Below, piece after piece: positions 1 to 12,627 of a DNA stretch of 64,000 nt. The stretch is from Omphalotus guepiniiformis (taxonomy: Eukaryota; Basidiomycota; Agaricomycetes; Agaricales; Omphalotaceae). A program made the position numbers and the translations under genes. The notes under the pieces were generated by a model. It ran no database searches and was not told the origin of the DNA. It saw only the letters and a list, made by a program, of their open reading frames with translations. The stretch lies in NCBI GenBank assembly GCA_028554645.1, contig JAQOOI010000022.1, positions 992,001-1,056,000 of the forward strand, written 5' to 3'. How positions within the stretch are numbered: position 1 is the first letter of the stretch; every line of letters starts with the position of its first letter.

Positions 1-1561
1 GCATCAAGAGACTCTAGAGCTTGCTCCTGGACGTCGTAATGTCACCTCCGAATACTCTGTTCGAGACTTTGAACTGAAGCAAATCATTTTCAGCAACAAT
101 GTGGATGAGCGATGCTACTAGTAGCGGTCTGAGAAAGCGACTTCCACCCGACCTGCCCTTCTGATCCCATGTCTTATCCCAAGCAAATATAAACGCTCCG
201 AGCAAGAAAATTCAAAGCAACGGTGAATAGGAAGGGTGCCCAAGCTCTTTTTAAAGTGAAAACTCCGGGGCGTGCTTCAGGTCTCAGGTCTCCATCTTAT
301 ATTTGCCACTACTAGTAGCGGTGGCCACATAAGTGAGTCTCCTTGTGGTCTGGCCTCGCTATACGGCGTTCTCATTCATGAAAAACATGTTACAAGGGTT
401 TAAGACATGCTCCTCTTTAGTCTTCATACTGTCGGTTTCTTACCTGCTTGCGGCTTGAGTACGTACTCGGACAGTTGTGCGACCAACTGTTCGTCTAATT
501 TGAACCATCTTTAGGATGCCAACTCAGCAACTGCAGGTGATGTTACCTACAGATTTGGGTAGGAGACGGTTGTAAACTCTACGCAAAGACAGTAAGTCAC
601 TTTGGGCTTCCTCAGGTCTTCCTTGAAACTTCGTCGGACAGTTCAGCCGCCATACCCTGCTCGTTCTAATTTTGTGAGTTCTAACTCCGAGAAATTTAAA
701 CATCGTACCCTACCGATCCTAACTGACCTGGATTTGGCAATGGCTAGCGGGGTAGTGCCTTCAGAGGTGCAGATGGTGTCCATGAATTTGGTATTCGCCT
801 CTCGGGAAATGCCCTCCGGAATAACAGTGCCAATGGACCTGAGGCTGTTGCGTTCATTAGTGTTCGTTATTCAACCAGCGACGTACCGTACACAAGCACT
901 CGTCACGCTTGCTACTACTACTAGAAGCATTGCGGACGCCGGAGTTGTTCAGCATTTGCCGCATACATCCGTTCCTCCGACAGCTGCGCTGTGTAAGCTT
1001 GCTACACCTCTGCGAATGATATGAATTACTCATGAACTTCCCTTCCACATATATGAAAGCTGTAGTGCTGTTACTTGCGTAAATCCACGTATGTTGCTGT
1101 AGCAGTAGTCCTTGTGCTTCTTTTCGAAGTGCCTCCTAAGCAGCTACCTTTTTCTATCATTAATATGGCCTCACAAGATGTTGTTGAGTGGACAATGTAC
1201 TGAATGTAGTTACATTTTGATCCCGCAGTTCGTGTTGAAGGCACGCGCCAAGTCAACTGTCCAATATCAATACTTGGGCTAACAATGATACCGCGAGAGC
1301 TATTCCCATAGAGTTGAGAGAGAGAGGAGTATAGCCGGGTATAATGTGAAGCAAATGCAGCACTTTCGGCACTCCGCTGGACTCGGTTCTGTTGTGCATT
1401 CATTGACCGGGGTGAATTGTGGTCCGCTTAGAATTTGTCTTAAAATCGTAAGATGTGAAACCCGTCCGATGTCTACCCCAACAACACGGTTGATGTGTAA
1501 CTCGTTCTTGTTAGCGAACTGTTTATAATACCGTGAATTTTCCATCTTGCTGTCTTTAACA
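1..1561. other. No confident gene at the left edge
   Basis: I see no family I recognise in this stretch. It holds a 140-codon open frame at 602-1024 on the plus strand and short frames on the minus strand (857-1048, 1071-1403), but none shows a conserved motif, and the first does not join convincingly to the pantothenate kinase exon at 1562. A 14-base string CTACTAGTAGCGGT occurs twice (about 115 and 307). The last few hundred bases presumably hold the promoter of the downstream kinase gene. Confidence 0.5.
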
Positions 1562-3375
1562 ATGCCAACGCCATCGCTTCCGGTCCCTAAAGTAATCCAT
1601 GTCGATACTCGCGGTGCAGTGATACTTGAGGAGGAGTCACCTGAGGTACGTATCATGGCTGCTGCTGCGGTCGAATTCAACTCTTGACACTTTGCTGAGA
1701 CTAGAGACAGTCGAGGGATTTATTTTCCCAATCATATTGAGCCTGTTTCGCACATAGCAGTGGATGTCGGAGCACCGCGAGTTACTCCTGCTCTTGTGAA
1801 ATTGGCAGCTAATCCCGATATTTCCTCAATCCAGGTCGGAGGCTCCCTGGCCAAAGTGGTGTATTTTACACGGTCACCAGAGCCGCCCTCATCGCCATCT
1901 GTAGCTGCCACCCGGGGTTCTTCGAGTCCGCCAAGTGGGTTATCAACACCGCGTTCCATATCGCCATCCAACGAACTCTCTAATTTCGCGCCCTCATCCC
2001 CGTCAAGTTCTTCGATTAGACGTAATGGAGCTCTTACACCTCTGGTTCTCGATGCTCAGAACCACGTAGGCGATTTCGATAGCACGCTCTTCCGAGATAC
2101 CATGCTCCGGCGGGCCTCCCAGAATTTCCCTGGGGGTTCACTCAATTTCGAAAGATTCGAGACGGACAATATTCACGAATGCGTCGAGTTCATACAATCC
2201 TTGATTGAACGCTCCGCGGAGCAGAACGAAGTCTCGATTGAATATATGAGGAAGAGCGTCAAAATCATGGCTACTGGTGGTGGGGCACACAAATTCTATG
2301 AATTGTTCAAGGACACGCTGTGTGTGGAGGTGAGGAGGGAAGACGAGATGGAGTGTTTGATCGAAGGCTTGAAGTTCATCACTCTCATTCCAGATGAGGT
2401 GTATTACTTTTCCGATGAACTTATCCAATCCGTATCCCATCCACCTTCCATGGCGACTTCATCATCATCAAAGTCTTCCTCGCATGACTGCTCATTAGAA
2501 CGCCCAAGTCCTGATCCACCTCAATTCTCCGTCACGTTTGAAAGCAATCCCACACCTCAACTACCTTGTCTCCTCGTCAATATTGGATCAGGAGTGTCGA
2601 TCATCAGAATTGACGAAGACGGCACATTTGAGCGTATTAGCGGGACAAGTTTAGGTGGGGGAACCTTATGGGGACTTCTCAGTCTTCTAACTCCCGCAAC
2701 GACTTTTGATGGTATGTCTGTTTCCTCATTTTTAGGATCGTCTTTATCGAACTAATCAACGAAATCATTCATAGAGATGTTGAACCTTTCGGAACGCGGC
2801 GATAATGCCAGTGTGGACATGTTAGTCGGCGATATATACGGACAGGACTATAGTCGATTAGGACTCAAGTCCACGCTGATCGCTAGTTCGTTTGGCAAAG
2901 TGTTCAAAAAAGGTCGTGAAAAGGGCAAGTTCTCCGCAGAAGATATCAGCAAGAGTCTACTGTATGCTGTGTCGAACAACATTGGGCAGATTGCGTATGT
3001 TATTCAATCGTTTATATTCGTATTCATGTGGCGCCCTAAGCTGACGCCTCATTCAGGTTCATGAATGCAGAAAAATACAACCTTGATCGGATATATTTTG
3101 GTGGATGCTTCATCAGAGGTAATTAAATTTGGGTGTTTCGCTGATTCTGAACTGAGGTAGTCAAATTTATAGGGCACGCAGCAACGATTTCAACACTATC
3201 ATATGCCATACGTTTCTGGAGTAAAGGCACGAAACGTGCACTATTTCTACGACACGAAGGATTCTTGTGGGTGATTCTACCTCATACCTCGGGCTCTTTG
3301 CTAATTCGTATGGCTATGTCTTTCAGAGGATCAATTGGGGCATGGATAAAGAATATCGGCCCGGAGTCGTCATGA
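1562..3375 (+). CDS. CAB1: Pantothenate kinase (eukaryotic type II PanK)
   Basis: Phosphorylates pantothenate, the first and rate-limiting step of coenzyme A synthesis, in the cytosol. Seven exons: 1562-1645, 1700-1765, 1835-2711, 2775-2994, 3057-3118, 3173-3266, 3327-3375, giving 483 residues. The N-terminal acidic-sugar-kinase-type nucleotide loop reads VDVGGSLAKVVYFTR after splicing. Further hallmarks are KIMATGGGAHKF, the GTSLGGGTLWGLLSLLT block, the VGDIYGQDYSRLGL block and IYFGGCFIRGH near the C terminus. The second intron (1766-1834, 69 nt) is a multiple of three without a stop, so retention would add 23 residues inside the nucleotide loop; family conservation argues for removal. A serine/proline-rich insert follows the first strand pair, a region that is variable in fungal PanK. 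Start chosen at the first ATG that opens the conserved N terminus. The family assignment is firm; the yeast-style symbol is by homology. Confidence 0.93.
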
Positions 3376-4173
3376 ATGTTTATCATCTATATCAGCGCTG
3401 AATGGAAGTATACCATAGATGTCAATCAATACTGCAGTAGTAGCACAGCTACTCTTTACTTAGATACCTATTTCGCTACTTACTCGCTGATTGCAAGGAA
3501 AGGAGATGTCCGAGACATGCATTGCCTAAATGCAGGGACCTGCTATCTGGGCATCACTCAGCACTGGAGTATGTACATAGGCACAATTTCTTTCGTCTCA
3601 TAAGGCCCGGGTTATTGCCGCATGTAAGCAGTATGACTCCCACCTGGGTTGCAACGAGGCTGGGAGGAAGATTCAGCACATATGTACTTGCTTTTTCGAT
3701 GGTTCGACGGGTTTGAATGCACAGATAGATTTGATTTAGATTATAATCAGAGGTGTCGTGACTATAGGCGGTTGTCTTAGCGAGATTGACATAGCGAACG
3801 AGACCAATATAAGCAGAGGGAGGTTATATAGCCGGAAAAGGAAGTGCTCGTGTGATGAAGAGGTTGAAATGGCAACAATAATGTGAGAGATGAAGTGATA
3901 AGGAGAAATATGTGAACTGGAGAAAGAAGACAGTAAAGACAGTGAGTAGAAGGTAGAAGAAAGGGAGTAAGTACGGAAGGCAGGATTATATAAAAGAGTT
4001 TATTAGAATCGAGTTGCGTGGGAAAGCTGTATAGCGGATTTTTTCGAAGAGATCTATATGCCGCACATAAAGATCATTCAATAATAATTATGGTTTGTCA
4101 TAAAGCGGCTCTTTCTTAAACCTCTCTACTTTCATTCCTGCCCTCATTTTCGTCGTCCACCGTGTCGACAGCA
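3376..4173. other. Intergenic region with putative promoter of the homeodomain gene
   Basis: No gene seen. A purine-rich stretch covers about 3840-3960. A TATA-like string TATATAAAAG lies near 3988, about 185 bases before the ATG at 4174, and the last 60 bases before that ATG are pyrimidine-rich, as is common in front of fungal start codons. Confidence 0.5.
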
Positions 4174-5839
4174 ATGCCTCCAGTTGCGAGCTCCCCCTCT
4201 TCTAACTTAAAGGACAAGCAAAAGAAGCCCCGCCATAGACATTCTCCCGCGCAGCTCGCTGCTTTAAACGAGCTCTATGAAAGAGATGAGCACCCCACCT
4301 TAGATCTGAGGGTTTCGTTGGCCGAGCGTCTCGGAATGTATGCATCTTTCTTTATCTTCTCTTCGTTGTCTTGTTCTCATTCTGTATACTTTACTCCCAG
4401 GGAGACAAAGACTGTCAACGCTTGGTTCCAAAACAAACGAGCAAGCTCAAAGAAGCGGACCATCAATAGACCCCCGGTCTCATACGATGCATCGCCTATA
4501 AATGCATCTAATCAGTCTAATTCTTCTTCTTCAGCCTCTACTACATCTCGTACAGCTGACTTTGACGAGTATTACGACGACGAATACCTGCCTGCAGATC
4601 ACCACCTTGACTCTGCCTCATTTGAAGCACCTAATGGTGCTCGTACTTGGTCTGCATTTTACGCTGGTAATCCGGAACACACCCACTTCCTATCAGAGCA
4701 CGAAAACATGCCCCGAAGGATGCGTGTACGACCATCTGGCGAGCAAATTGAAGAACTAAAAAAATTGTTTCACATCAACCCCCATCCTTCCACTGAGCTG
4801 AGGCAGGAACTGGCGGATAGAATTGGAATGTAAGCATTGGTTCCTCTTATCTGAAGTCGCAGCTGAAGATAGGACAGGCGTTATCAAAGTATCACCAACT
4901 GGTTCCAAAATCAACGCAGTCTTGCTAAAAAGAGACAAGATTCAGACTCGGATGCGACAGCGGCTAATCAGTCGCATTCAGAGTACTCGATGGAGACTCG
5001 GACGTATGCTGCGTTCCCTCCACCACCGCCAACGTACCACCCGTCGTTGGGACTTCCACCTGCGACAAATCATCCCTCGCTCGGTGTCGCTGCTCGAGAG
5101 AGACGAAGTCTTTCCCCACCGTATCAGGACACTGTGCTGCGCAGGATGCCCCAGAGACGAAGTGTGACGCCATATGGGGCATCGATACATTCACGACCTC
5201 GACGGACTCGACCAGAACCGTACCAACTGGACGCACTGAAGGACATGTACATAAAGACAGCGCATCCGTCGATTGAGGAGCGTTCAGCGCTCGCGCTGGA
5301 AATCGGAATGTAAGCTGTCATTTTTTATTATTCTTTCCCGATTTGGGGTTGTCTGATCTCATATCATGCGTCATGTCATTTACAGGGATCTCGGCAAGGT
5401 CACAAACTGGTTCCGGAACCTCCGGCAAACTACCCGGAGGAGAGCTAAAAAGGCAGGTAGCGGGGACGAGGATGATGAGGATATGTTCCATAATCCTGAT
5501 TACTCAGCGTCCGTGTCACGTTCTGGCTCTCCTTCTGTCCGTTCATCCTCAGAGTCTATGGACTACGACGATGAAGGTCCTCCTCACAGTGGTCCTCTCT
5601 CAGATGGTGGCAGCGAAGACGAGTACGAGGAGGCTGTTACTCCTAGTTCCGTCACTTCTCGCTCTCCCCCTCCACCAAATAAACAACTAGAAAGGCCCCA
5701 GGTAACACTCAGTACCCTGAGCCTTGCCGCACTAGACTCGGCTGCTGTTGCCGAGATGGAGAAGGTGTCCATGAAAAGTGGCATCAAAGTTGAAGATGCC
5801 CTTCTCCTGCTGACTTTTCATCAGCAGGTTGTGCGTTAA
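4174..5839 (+). CDS. Transcription factor with three homeodomains
   Basis: Four exons: 4174-4337, 4401-4829, 4878-5309, 5386-5839 (492 residues). Three homeodomains are visible: about residues 17-76 (recognition helix VNAWFQNKR), 158-218 (ITNWFQNQR) and 304-365 (VTNWFRNLR). All have the WF-N-R core that contacts DNA, preceded by an arginine-rich arm. Each is interrupted by an intron at the same place, after GGAAT of a Gly-Met codon pair between helix 2 and helix 3, in the same phase. This points to internal duplication of one exon-intron unit. The segments between domains are Ser/Asp/Pro-rich, and an acidic Ser-rich tail follows the third domain. A nuclear DNA-binding regulator is expected; targets are unknown. 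An in-frame GTG at 4162 precedes the ATG but is not used here. It is not an HD1/HD2 mating-type protein: there is no second mating gene beside it and the arrangement of three domains differs. Confidence 0.88.
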
Positions 5840-6415
5840 ATATTTTCTGTGTGAGTGTAGAAATCTCACCTCTCCGAATACCCCTTTGATGCTGATATAT
5901 AATTCGCATGCAGAACATCTTATTCTTATTCGGACTCGAAAAAAAACAAACACGTTTCCCCACCGTGTGTACGTGTGTACCTCGTCGCCGTGTAACAGAC
6001 CTGCGAGACCTCTGTCTTTGTTCCTGTCAGCCTGTGCTTCTCCCCTTCTCCCCTTCCTCCAGTTACGCTATTGGCCACCGCGTATACCTGTTAATATTCT
6101 TTGTCTCGCTATCCTGCATTGCATTCGGTTGTTCCCCAACTCTATTATATATTATTATCTCATATCTCATTGTCTGCGAACCTGCCTCTTTCCCGTCCTT
6201 GCTCCATTCACCATCTTAAAATTACCCCAATTATCCATCTATGTATATGCTCTCTTGGCTGTGTTAGACTTGCATATACTACCTTACAGTGTTGTGCTTC
6301 TTGTTAAAGTTGTCCTCATGTAGCCCCCCTTACTGTACTTTTTACCAAATGATGAATGGTGAATCGAATGAGATTGTTAATCAGAGTAATGATTGCTGTA
6401 CTACATACATTAAAA
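5840..6415. other. Convergent intergenic region
   Basis: Space between the 3' ends of the homeodomain gene and the flavin monooxygenase gene. It is pyrimidine- and AT-rich with several short open frames that look like chance, and it should hold both 3' untranslated regions. Nothing else is seen. Confidence 0.5.
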
Positions 6416-8102
6416 TTAGTTCTCTTTCTTCATATCTGTACGTTTTTCCTTGCGTTGCAACTCTAAACCGAGCCTTTCCCGGAGTTGATCCTCCTTCTCT
6501 ACAAAGCTCAGCGGAAACCCTTTCCCAATCCCAAAAAAGACAAACAGCGCCCATTTCCACCGGAAGGGGTTGATGGCAACACAGAATAAGTACCACCACA
6601 TCAGCTCCGTATACGTGAAGAAATCAAACGCTGGCGTTGGAGAGCGGCTTTTAAACAACCTCGTCATGTCGATCCACGCCTTCATCAAACTCTCCCTCGG
6701 TCGTGTCAGAGGATCCACAAGGAACATCAACAATATGCGAGTGTAGATGCCTATGTGGTAGTTTCCAACCGTGCCGATGGCGTTGACATAGGTGCAATTG
6801 TTACAGCATACGGACATGTGCGGAGGAGGGAATGTCTGGAGGTACCAGTTGGGTGGGTTGTATGGTTTCTCGAAACACTCATCGGGGAGGAAACTCAATT
6901 TGGGGCGGGTAAAGCCCGTAGCCATTATGACGATGTCAGCTTCGACGAGGATCTCTTTCCCTGGACCACCAGCTGGGACACCTCTTGCGCGCAGATTGAA
7001 TCGGATACCATTTTCAGCGAATTCAAGGATGTCTCCTCGCAACCAGGCAGCACTGCCGTCGCGAATCTTGTCAAGCACGTCCGAGTTCACCATCGGCTAG
7101 ATCGTTCATTAGAAAGAAATTGTCATTATATCTGGAGTAACTCACCGTCTCCTCAAAGATTCCCGTGCTCACGGGTGCAAGATCTGAGAGGTCGCGATAG
7201 AAAAAGTAACGCAGGAATGTTTCTGGAATCCAAGAGAAGATGGTTTCTTGACCGAAAACGTTCAATGCCAGGATCATATCAACGATGGCATTCCGTGGAA
7301 TAATCCACTTGTCGGACTGAATAAAACAGTGGTCAGTTGATTGTTAATTCATGCAGGACGCTACTCACTCTGGCCAGGATCGTGGTCTTTCCGGCTTGAG
7401 CAGCGGACGCGAATTCCAAGGCCTCTACAGCAGAGGCACCGCCTCCTATGATCACGACTTTTTTGGCATTCGCGTTCGTGCCATCCAGACGCGACGAGTG
7501 TAAAATATCCCCCTTGAACTTTTCCTGACCAGTCATATGAGGCATTTTTGGGTCCCCGCAAGTTCTGCACAATTGAATGGGTCATCATACCTTGGAAATA
7601 CAAAAACAAGACCCGCTCACCCCACAGCAGCAATAATTCCATCAAATTTACCATACTCCTCACTGTTCAAATACCACCGCTCATCTTTATCCTGCCAAAT
7701 TCTCTCGATCTTGACATTAAACTTGGTCTTCTCTTCCAGGCTATAATTCTTCCACAGATCGACGATAGCATTGACAATTTCCTTGCGATTGGGATAACTG
7801 TTCTTCCACTGCACACTAGGGAAAAACCGGTACATCAAACTATGAATCTGCAACCCAGACGTGTTATTGACGCGAGCCCAAATTCCTCCAAGTTCTTCGC
7901 GTGGTCCTGCCTCAAATATGGTAACATCAAAACCATGGCCTACGCAATGAGCGGCCGAGGAAACGCCAGTGATGCCAGCACCGATGATGGCGATTCTAGG
8001 ACGACTGAGACGAGCATAAGGTGGTGGTGGTGTTGGGGAGAGAAGTTTTGCCAGAATAAACTGGAAGAACTGGTATATAAGAAGAAAAGGGTTCCACACC
8101 AT
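6416..8102 (-). CDS. Flavin-containing monooxygenase (FMO-like)
   Basis: Uses FAD and NADPH to oxygenate a soft nucleophile or ketone; the substrate cannot be read from the sequence. Exons on the minus strand: 8102-7621, 7564-7369, 7316-7146, 7096-6416 (509 residues). Visible motifs: FAD-binding GAGITG at residues 41-46, the FMO signature FKGDILHSSR at about 177-186 (F-x-G-x3-H), NADPH-binding GGGASA at about 201-206, and the ATGF block in exon 4. The first 21 residues are hydrophobic (FLLIYQFFQFILAKLL), so a membrane anchor, probably in the ER, is likely. The C-terminal part after ATGF is aromatic-rich and could touch the membrane. All four junctions are GT-AG and keep phase. It lies downstream of an MFS transporter gene on the same strand, 224 bp away, so co-regulation is possible but not shown. 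Confidence 0.92.
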
Positions 8103-8326
8103 GGTTGGATGGGTGACTGGCAGCTGTGGGAGACTGGCATTGTCAGTTTAATACTCGCTCTAAGTACCTTGCTGCCATGGATGCCAACAAAAAGTGACGC
8201 ACTAAAATGACGTCACTGCTAAATTCACGTCTAAACCAATTACACCAAAGAAAAATATCCACGTAGTAACCCTAGTAAACCCTATTCGTGATTCATGGCC
8301 GCCTGCGTCCACGTATGCGATATACT

Positions 8327-11015
8327 TTAGCTCAATATCTTGAGAGGTATCTTAGATGGCAGGAACACCAAGACACAAAGTAATGCAGCGACTTGAGGAA
8401 CAGTTAAATAAGGCAGATACTGCACCCCTTTTTTGTTGGCAATAACCCCAGTGATAAATGGGAATAGCGCTGAACGAAAAATGTCAATGAAATGTGATGA
8501 CATTCCAAACTGCAGCACAACCCACCAGTGCCAATACCTCCGAGTGCAGAACTGACAAGAAGATAGTGAGGGAAAGAAGAAATGGTCAAGAAAAACTTTG
8601 CTTACAGTAGAGCCATTGACACCATTTGAACATCTTTTGGCAAAACTTCGCTCGTCATAGTCAGTGATGCGGGCCAAACAGGACCGTACATAAGACCAAT
8701 AATACATGCCGAGAATGCATTCTCGATATTGGAATTTACAAACCATATGAGAATGTGCATGACCAGAGCCACAGCTAAATTAATGTGTTAGTGCTGGACA
8801 TTGTCGAAGAGTATCCTATGCTTACTTCTGCAACAGAAAATTCAGGCTATTGCGAATATGCTTGGGTGAAAAAGAGGCACGTACAGGCATTCTATCATGA
8901 TATACTTCCGTTGCGTAAAGCCCAACCTGTATTCCACCTCATCAGTGTGTGAAGGTGATAGATCGTGATGAAACGACAAACCTAGAGGCAAAATATCCCC
9001 ACAGGAAGCGCCCAACAGTCTCTCCGCCCCAGAATCCAGAGGTCACATACCCGACTGTTTTAGGATTTGCTTGCTGAAATCAAGAAGTAAGTGTTTGATC
9101 AGTTCGCGGGTAAGGCTCGATACGTACCCGAGTAGCCAGCAAGTAAGATATTATCTGTACGATGATCAGCGTAAACAGATGACCTTAGTACCAGCGTAGG
9201 AAAAAGCCCTTACGAATCCTTGGAATGCGGCCTCGCTACACAATAGAACAAGTAAGAATCAACCTCGGAAAGCACAATAACAAACTCACCATCCACAATA
9301 CAGCCAGGCAAATGCAGAGAATGCCCACTGGTGAGGCATGCGCAGAGCACGATGCAAGGCTAGCGATTATTAGTAGGGATGATGGTGCATCTAACAAAGC
9401 TAACGACTCACTATTCTTGGCTTCAGGCACTTCTATAGTTGATGTAGATGAAGACGGACCCGATTCACCGTCACTGTACCCCATCTCAATAGAGCTTTCA
9501 ACCCTGAGACCTTTACCCTCAGATACAGGGATAGAACGACTCTCCGAGCGGACCCTCAAAGCCTCTCTCTGTTCTGTATAGAACTCTTTCAAGGTTGGTC
9601 GAAATGCGTAAGCCACGAGACAAAAATTTACGCCAGATACAACCAGAGACCCAAAGTAAAAATTTGGCCAAGGTGCTCCAGTGGCGATGACGGACTGACA
9701 TACGATGGGGGCACATACACCACCGAGACCTGTAGATAACGTTAGTACAGTAATGAAGAGATAAACATGATTGACTTGCTCCAAAAACCGAAAGCATAAC
9801 CTAGAGCTGCCTTGGGACCCTGCGTACTGAGGTATAAGTTCCTAGGACGTAAATGAATGTCAACTAGTAGTACACTGCATACTAAGCGCTCTTACAGGTT
9901 CGCTGGAAAAACATCTCAGATACAACATTTCAAAAACAGAACACCTAACCTTACCTGTCAACAACGCCCTGGCAAACGATGCAATCACATATGCCATGAA
10001 CATGGCTGAGAACCCTTTCTGTACTCCCATCAGAACGAAAAAATTAGAGTGTACGATGCAAGCCACCAGCATCGTTACATATCTCGATTGAGACGGAGAG
10101 AATCCGAGTAGTACTCGGGAACGTTTGAGTATAGGGAAGCGGTAAAGAAATGGGAATGCTGGCACAATTGAACGCTGTGTAGTACTTAGGTCGAAAAACC
10201 CGAGCGCATGTGAGACGCGTTCAACTGAAAGTGTTCCCAGGAAGAAACTGTAGGTTTAGTGAGGTCAGAGTGGTTTGCGGGTATGACACAAGCGGCACGG
10301 ACCCGACAGTAGTACCGGTAAATAAAAGCGAGGATGTCATATCAGTCAAGTGGAATTCAGCCATCAGATCTGTGTGGTGAAGATTTAGTTGCCTGGTTAA
10401 CGAAAATCATAAGTTGGCATGCATACATGGAAGTACAGTCCCAGTGACTGTAAAACATGATCAGCATTTGTCTAAAGAAAGGACATTTGGCGTGCTTGTA
10501 CCTCCATCCCCCCATCCACAGAGAAAGTAGACAAAGAAAGCACTGATCAATCGGCGCTTCAGATTTTCAGGTAGAACCTCGGCTTGGTCGATAGCCCCTC
10601 TAACCTCTATCACCGAGGCTGCTTTGCGAGTGCTCTCGATCGGAGAGGTATCCGAGACGGTATTAGAAGAAGATACAGCCGCTTCCGCTACTTGATGTCT
10701 AGGGATGTGGACGTTCGTAGAATATCCGGATACATGCGCGTCACATAGAGGCGAAGGAAGGGCCGGTGCAGCTTCACCCTTGTCCAGGACAGGGAGCTCG
10801 GTATCATCAACTGCGTTATCATTGTAGAATGAGTGTCGAGCCTCGCCTTTCAGACCTTGTGATGGTGGTGGTGGGTTCAGGCTGAAACGGCGACCACGAA
10901 GTTGATTTATCGTGTAGCCGTAGTCGATAGATGGCGTCTGACTGAGTCTGCGGCCACGAATGTTGTTGCTCTTCTGGCAATACTCTAGAGCGGGTGCTTG
11001 AAGGAGAGAAGTCAT
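8327..11015 (-). CDS. MFS transporter with a long phosphorylatable N terminus
   Basis: Major facilitator membrane transporter, many short exons on the minus strand. Family blocks in order: LCGWGDGVTGTVLP in the first helix (across introns near 10,500 and 10,410), FHLTDMTSSLLFTGTTVG, LGFSPSQSRYV before helix 3, a GAPWPNFYFGSLVVSG helix near 9,650, a VGYVTSGFWGG helix near 9,050, and a last helix near 8,370. The substrate is unknown; the closest general pattern is the fungal MFS group that also holds Bsc6-like proteins. The cytoplasmic N terminus (about 170 residues) carries two spaced sites, RRLS (22-25) and RRFS (42-45), inside a repeated RGRR-S unit. Start taken at the ATG at 11,015; an in-frame codon further upstream exists. 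One junction (about 9,860-9,955) is ambiguous because two acceptors keep phase. Confidence 0.82.
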
Positions 11016-12627
11016 AAGGTTGATCCAGAAGAAACTGACAAGGTTGGACTGAAAGATGGGGCAAATATATTGAGAAATTAGGGCTACAATGTGTTCTTCA
11101 TCCAATGGGGTTTCCAAACGGTCGCCTCTTGTGTTTGATAATAGTACGAGTCGTATTGTGCATGCGTAAGAGCCAGACGAAGTTCGTGACACACAGAGGA
11201 AGAATTTCTTGAGGCGAAATCAAGCAAAGACTACACCCTGAACTAGCAGCCGGATGAACTATAAGCTGACCTCGAGGTCTAACGAGTAAGACCTCAGGGG
11301 TGCTCATTTACTTTGAGTGTTTTCGACCTCTTTTCCTGAGTAACGGTAGGAATAGGCGCAAACACGATCCTGAGACCGAAGAAAAACGTAATTGAGCAAG
11401 GAAAGTGACATCCCATGTTTTCCAATCGCGCAGAAATAAGGGAAAAGGTCCGCCCGAACATGAAATACGATTGAGTAATCAACCAGTTGAGGCTCGCCTC
11501 TGGCTTCTTCATGTCTTCTGAGTTTCAAGGTGCAAGCGCGGCATATAGTGCTCGGACCGACCGAAATTACGTTAAACAAGCGGACGACATGCACCATTTG
11601 ACGAGACTATCTGCCCGCGGCGGACCAGAGCAAAACCTCCGCAGTTGAAACGGCAAGCTAAAAGCTTAAATCCCTGAGCTTCATGAGATGGATCAGGTAG
11701 ACCACGAGCTGGAGAAGGAAGGAAAGTAGATCATATGCTATCATATGGGCCAGGATCGTCATATGAACTTCAGAAAGTCGCCTACTCGAAATGAAATGTG
11801 CAACCATTATTTGTATTTCGAACACGACAAGATGAGCCGAAAACAAGAAGAGGATGTGCGTTTGGTCCAGAGTATCTTGTGATGACGGAGCACGGAGACG
11901 GTGAGGCGTCAACGAGGGCTAAAAGCATTGAGCAAATAGCGCGAGAGACGATGTTATATCTGGAGCAAGTCTGTCATTTCAAGCAAGCGAGGTGAACGTT
12001 AGGTTTGAATCACCCTCTTTGCAGGTCAAGCAGCGACCTTCTCCATAGTCGAAATATGCAATGCAAGATTCCGCGGGATGGGTGATCACGAAAAAGGTAC
12101 AAAATCCTCGTTTCTCTTCCCTGACAAGAGCACAAGAACAGATATAGCGAGAAATGCAACTCAGGTACTGCGAAGACAAGTGTAGATCACTGTGTTTCCG
12201 AGGACCAAAATGAGGATTGTGATGGTAAGAGACAAAGAGAAACCTCCGCGGACTCAATCAGCCACCGACCGAAATAACCATATGTAGAAGATACATCTCC
12301 AAAAAAAGACCTCCACCGACCGAGGTCGCGACTCTGCCTGACAGGCGTGCACCCGGCGCGCACTCTTCTCTGTCGATTACTACACAGATCAAGAGGTGTT
12401 ATTATCCCAAAAACAATTAATAGAAATCGCAGTTCAGCAGATGGCTTAGAAGGTCTTCAAGTTTCAGGTACTCAGCTTGAGGAAGCAACCAATTATAGTA
12501 GTAATTAACGAGTTGATAGAGTAAGTACAACCACAGTGAAAACAGTATATACAGAATGTACAAGGGATCCGGCGCACATGAAGTAACGAGTCTAAGCAAT
12601 AGAAAAAGAAATCACTAGGGATAACGG
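11016..12627. other. Long intergenic region
   Basis: About 1.6 kb without a gene I can support. Short open frames on both strands lack family features. The core ACCGACCGA appears three times (near 11,557, 12,264 and 12,314), twice followed by AATAA or AATTA. The right half carries the 3' end of the orphan minus-strand gene; the left half should hold the promoter of the MFS gene. Confidence 0.45.

Noticed and set aside
602..1024. 140-codon open frame upstream of pantothenate kinase
   Set aside because: No recognisable motif, no coding-like periodicity that I could see, no convincing splice partner.
4338..4400. 63-base segment inside homeodomain 1 that reads through in frame
   Set aside because: Perfect donor and acceptor and the position identical to the introns in domains 2 and 3 show it is an intron, although it has no stop.
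4174..5839. Homeodomain gene as a mating-type A locus
   Set aside because: No divergent HD1/HD2 pair and no mitochondrial intermediate peptidase gene nearby; the three-domain layout does not fit.
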